A DNA stretch of 64,000 nucleotides from positions 496,001-560,000 of the forward strand of contig NZ_JAHCSG010000001.1 of the NCBI RefSeq assembly GCF_018474015.1, written 5' to 3'. The notes below the pieces were generated by a model that saw only the letters and a program-made list of their open reading frames with translations, ran no database searches and had not been told where the DNA came from. This stretch comes from Williamsia sp. CHRR-6 (GTDB taxonomy: Bacteria; Actinomycetota; Actinomycetes; Mycobacteriales; Mycobacteriaceae). The first letter of the stretch is position 1, and the number at the start of each line of letters is the position of its first letter. The position numbers were made by a program, and so were the translations under genes. Positions 61,578 through 64,000 of this stretch are shown here, one piece after another.

Positions 61578-63347
61578 GTGCTCGCCACATCGGAAGGCAC
61601 CACCATCAGTACCGACAACTCCACTCTTGACAGCACCACCCCCGAACCGACAGGTCCCGAACCGACCGGCTCCGAGCAGACCAGCACATTGACGACCAGC
61701 ACATTGACGACCAGCACGGACGAACCGTTGACCACGGTCCTCGACCCCGACACCCACGTCGCCCCGACGTTCGCCGAGCTCGGTGTCAGCCCGCAGATCG
61801 TGGCCGCACTGACCGAGAACGGTAAGACCCACACCTTCGCCATCCAGGAGCTGACCCTTCCGCTGGCCATCGCCGGCGACGACCTGATCGGTCAGGCGCG
61901 TACCGGGATGGGGAAGACCTTTGGCTTCGGAATCCCGCTGCTGCACCGCATCTCCCAGGTCGCGGTCGGCTCCGACGGACCACTGCGCCCACTGGACGGG
62001 ACCCCCCGCGCACTGATCATCGTGCCCACCCGCGAACTGTGCCTGCAGGTGACCGGCGACCTGCAGATGGCCGCCGCCCAGGTCGATGTGGATCCCGCCC
62101 CCAAACCCAAGCGCAAACTGTCGATCACCGCGATCTACGGCGGCCGCCCGTACGAGTCACAGATCGCCGAGCTGCAGGCGGGCGTCGACGTGGTCGTGGG
62201 CACCCCAGGCCGTCTGTTGGATCTGGCCAACCAGGGCCACCTGATCCTGGGCAAGGTGCAGATCCTGGTCCTCGACGAGGCCGACGAGATGCTGGACCTG
62301 GGCTTTCTGCCCGACATCGAGCGCATCATGCGGGCCCTGCCCGAGCAGCGGCAGACGATGCTGTTCTCGGCCACCATGCCCGGTCCGATCGTGACGCTGG
62401 CGCGTACGTTCATGACCAAGCCGACCCACATCCGGGCCGAGCACGCTCACGATTCGGCGGTGCACGACCGCACCAAGCAATACGCGTACCGCGCGCACGC
62501 GCTGGACAAGGCCGAGTTGGTGGCGCGGGTGCTGCAGGCGGAGGGCCGCGGCGCCACCATGATCTTCACCCGGACTAAGCGGACTGCACAGAAGGTGGCC
62601 GACGACCTCGCCGAACGTGGCTTCAAGGTGGGCGCGGTGCATGGCGACCTGGGCCAGGTGGCACGCGAGAAGGCACTGGGCCGATTCCGCGACGGCACCA
62701 TCGACGTCATCGTGGCCACCGACGTGGCCGCGCGCGGCATCGACATCGACGACGTCACCCACGTCATCAACTACCAGTGCCCCGAGGACGAGAAGGCCTA
62801 CGTCCATCGCATCGGCCGCACCGGTCGGGCCGGACGCACCGGCATCGCGGTCACCCTGGTCGACTGGGATGAGCTGCACAAGTGGGAACTCATCGACAAA
62901 GCGCTGAGCCTGGGCATGCCTGAGCCGGCGGAGACGTACTCCAGTTCTGAGCATCTGCGTGCCGATCTCGGGATCCCCGACACCGCCACCGGCCGGTTGG
63001 CCACCGCGCGGCCGACCAGCGACGCCGAGGGGTCGTCGCGGTCGGCCGGCGGCACGCGGGAACCCCGCGAACGTCGTGCCCCGCGCAGTGATCGTCAGCG
63101 TCGGCGCACCCGTGGCGCCCGCAGTAGTGGCGCCGATTCGACCCCGGATTCAACTGCGCCGGTGTCGGTCTCGCGGCCGGAGAGCCAAACGTCGGCCTCC
63201 ACGGCCGACGATGTCGATGCGACCGAGGACGGCGGCGCCGGTACTCGGCCGCGTCGCCGACGTCGCCGCCGGGGCTCGGGGTCGGCCGCAGCCGGCCAGC
63301 AGGATTCGGCCGCTCAGTCAGCGCCTGCGAGTTCCACCGGCGAGTGA
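61578..63347 (+). CDS. rhlE: DEAD-box RNA helicase (RhlE type, Rv3211-like)
   Basis: A 589-residue ATP-dependent RNA helicase. The N-terminus is a Thr/Ser/Glu-rich 60-residue tail. The core shows the Q motif (FAELGVSPQIVAALTENG), motif I ARTGMGKT, motif II VLDEADEMLDLGF, motif III SAT, and motifs V-VI ATDVAARGIDID and HRIGRTGRAGRTG. The C-terminus (about 465-589) is an Arg/Ser/Ala-rich tail that likely binds RNA. The GTG at 61578 lacks a convincing ribosome site; GGAAGG lies better placed before an ATC at 61605. Its stop overlaps the next gene's GTG by four bases. Confidence 0.92.
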   Translation: MLATSEGTTISTDNSTLDSTTPEPTGPEPTGSEQTSTLTTSTLTTSTDEPLTTVLDPDTHVAPTFAELGVSPQIVAALTENGKTHTFAIQELTLPLAIAGDDLIGQARTGMGKTFGFGIPLLHRISQVAVGSDGPLRPLDGTPRALIIVPTRELCLQVTGDLQMAAAQVDVDPAPKPKRKLSITAIYGGRPYESQIAELQAGVDVVVGTPGRLLDLANQGHLILGKVQILVLDEADEMLDLGFLPDIERIMRALPEQRQTMLFSATMPGPIVTLARTFMTKPTHIRAEHAHDSAVHDRTKQYAYRAHALDKAELVARVLQAEGRGATMIFTRTKRTAQKVADDLAERGFKVGAVHGDLGQVAREKALGRFRDGTIDVIVATDVAARGIDIDDVTHVINYQCPEDEKAYVHRIGRTGRAGRTGIAVTLVDWDELHKWELIDKALSLGMPEPAETYSSSEHLRADLGIPDTATGRLATARPTSDAEGSSRSAGGTREPRERRAPRSDRQRRRTRGARSSGADSTPDSTAPVSVSRPESQTSASTADDVDATEDGGAGTRPRRRRRRRGSGSAAAGQQDSAAQSAPASSTGE

Positions 63348-64000
63348 ACGGCGGCGCCGACGTCGAGGTGCCCTCCTCGACGACCGATCGACGTCCCATC
63401 CGACCGGAGCGTCGGACGCGGGGCGACCTGATCGCCGTCGGGGTGATCATCGCCATCATCGTCGTGGTGGGCGCTTCCATCGTCTACGTCAGCCCCACCC
63501 GACGGACCGTCAGTCAGGCCAGTGGCGTCGCGCTGCCTGCGGTGGCCGAAGTCGCTGAGACACCGACCGGGTTTGTCAACGGATGGCAGGCCGACTCGGC
63601 GAACACCGCAGCACCGGTGGTGACCGCCAGCACCGTGGTGACCGGCGACGACGGCGCGGTGCGCGGGCACGACCCGGTCACTGGAGCCGTCCGCTGGTCC
63701 TATCGCCGCGATCGTGCACTGTGCGGGGTTGTCGCTGCGTTCAACTCGCTGCCGCGGGTGGTCGCGGTCTACCGGAACTCGCGGGGGTGCAGCGAGACGA
63801 CTGCGTTGGCGGCCGACAGCGGCCGCCGAGCGTCGGCGCGCAGTAGCGACGCCGACGCCCGCGTCACCCTCTCGGCCGGATCGAACTTCGTCGTCTCTCA
63901 GGGTGCCACCCGCTTGGAGTCCTGGGGTTCGTCGCTGGTGCGCGGGGTGGAGTACGGGCGCGTCTCGGCCCCCGTGCAGCCCGGCAGGCAACCCCGCTCG
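63344..64000 (+). CDS. Single-pass membrane protein, Rv3212-like, cut by the window end
   Basis: At least 219 residues from GTG 63344, which overlaps the helicase stop (GTGA), open to the right edge. A short basic cytoplasmic end is followed by one membrane helix (GDLIAVGVIIAIIVVVGASI, about 28-47) and an exported part with beta-propeller-like repeats (VVTGDDGAVRGHDPVTGAVR, a PQQ/WD-type pattern, then ALCGVVAAFNSLPRVVAVYR). The family is unnamed; Rv3212 is the likely relative by order. The coupling to rhlE suggests co-expression only. Confidence 0.8.
   Translation, partial: MNGGADVEVPSSTTDRRPIRPERRTRGDLIAVGVIIAIIVVVGASIVYVSPTRRTVSQASGVALPAVAEVAETPTGFVNGWQADSANTAAPVVTASTVVTGDDGAVRGHDPVTGAVRWSYRRDRALCGVVAAFNSLPRVVAVYRNSRGCSETTALAADSGRRASARSSDADARVTLSAGSNFVVSQGATRLESWGSSLVRGVEYGRVSAPVQPGRQPRS

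Overview
The window is high-GC DNA from an actinobacterium of the mycolic-acid group (Mycobacteriales; Gordonia, Williamsia, Rhodococcus or Nocardia-like). This rests on actinobacterial marker genes (whiB7, uvrD2 with a tetracysteine motif, adnAB, moeZ, a mycoredoxin, UPF0182, DUF3107, DUF3152, TIGR02569) and on gene order. From about 16.5 kb to the right edge, the order matches, from memory, the Mycobacterium tuberculosis segment Rv3193c to Rv3212, with a few insertions. Genus assignment is inference; no database was searched. LEFT PART (1-16.5 kb): two acyl-CoA dehydrogenases (fadE24/fadE23 type), a TetR regulator, a MaoC hydratase, a secreted GH25 muramidase, an S51 peptidase, a lipoprotein, and a pair of envelope genes ending in a beta-lactamase-fold lipoprotein. 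Then come a methyltransferase and a divergent ABC uptake operon (binding protein, two permeases, one fused double ATPase). A small accessory patch follows at 13.5-15.4 kb: six 21-bp tandem repeats, a frameshifted DinB gene, and a BrnT/BrnA-type toxin-antitoxin module whose toxin reading frame is broken twice. It ends at an initiator tRNA-Met gene. CORE BLOCK (16.5-43 kb): UPF0182 membrane protein, PPA1309-family protein, a PDZ/Lon-like membrane protease, and a minus-strand operon of envelope genes in which two paralogous exported proteins of unrecognised family flank a four-helix membrane protein. Next are a DUF2342 zincin-like protein, a ThiF-like protein, an ABC1 kinase, whiB7 with its leader (uORF, attenuator, promoter), uvrD2, mrx2, nudC, a K+ channel, a DoxX-like protein, the adnAB recombination helicase-nuclease, and a LipV-type hydrolase. 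INSERTED NITRATE MODULE (43.3-49.8 kb): narK, nirB, nirD, a HemD-winged-helix fusion and a CbiX-type chelatase, all on the minus strand; in M. tuberculosis, from memory, the equivalent genes lie elsewhere (Rv0252-Rv0261c). Together they import nitrate, reduce nitrite with a siroheme enzyme, supply siroheme, and control the pathway. A glycine-rich secreted protein, a NarL/DesK-type two-component system and a DUF4352 protein follow. RIGHT PART (53.8-64 kb): TIGR02569 kinase-like protein, then a low-GC island with a NucA/NucB-type nuclease ORF coupled by ATGA overlap to a candidate immunity gene. After that come moeZ, a DUF3152 metalloprotease-like protein, an alpha/beta hydrolase, a TetR regulator, DUF3107, a ferritin-like protein, an RhlE-type DEAD-box helicase, and the start of an Rv3212-like membrane protein cut by the window edge. 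The observations most worth following are the nuclease-immunity cassette (54.9-55.7 kb), the coupled paralogous exported-protein operon (21.5-25.5 kb), the 21-bp repeat array (13.5 kb), and the cluster of single-base frameshifts (13.7-15.1 kb).
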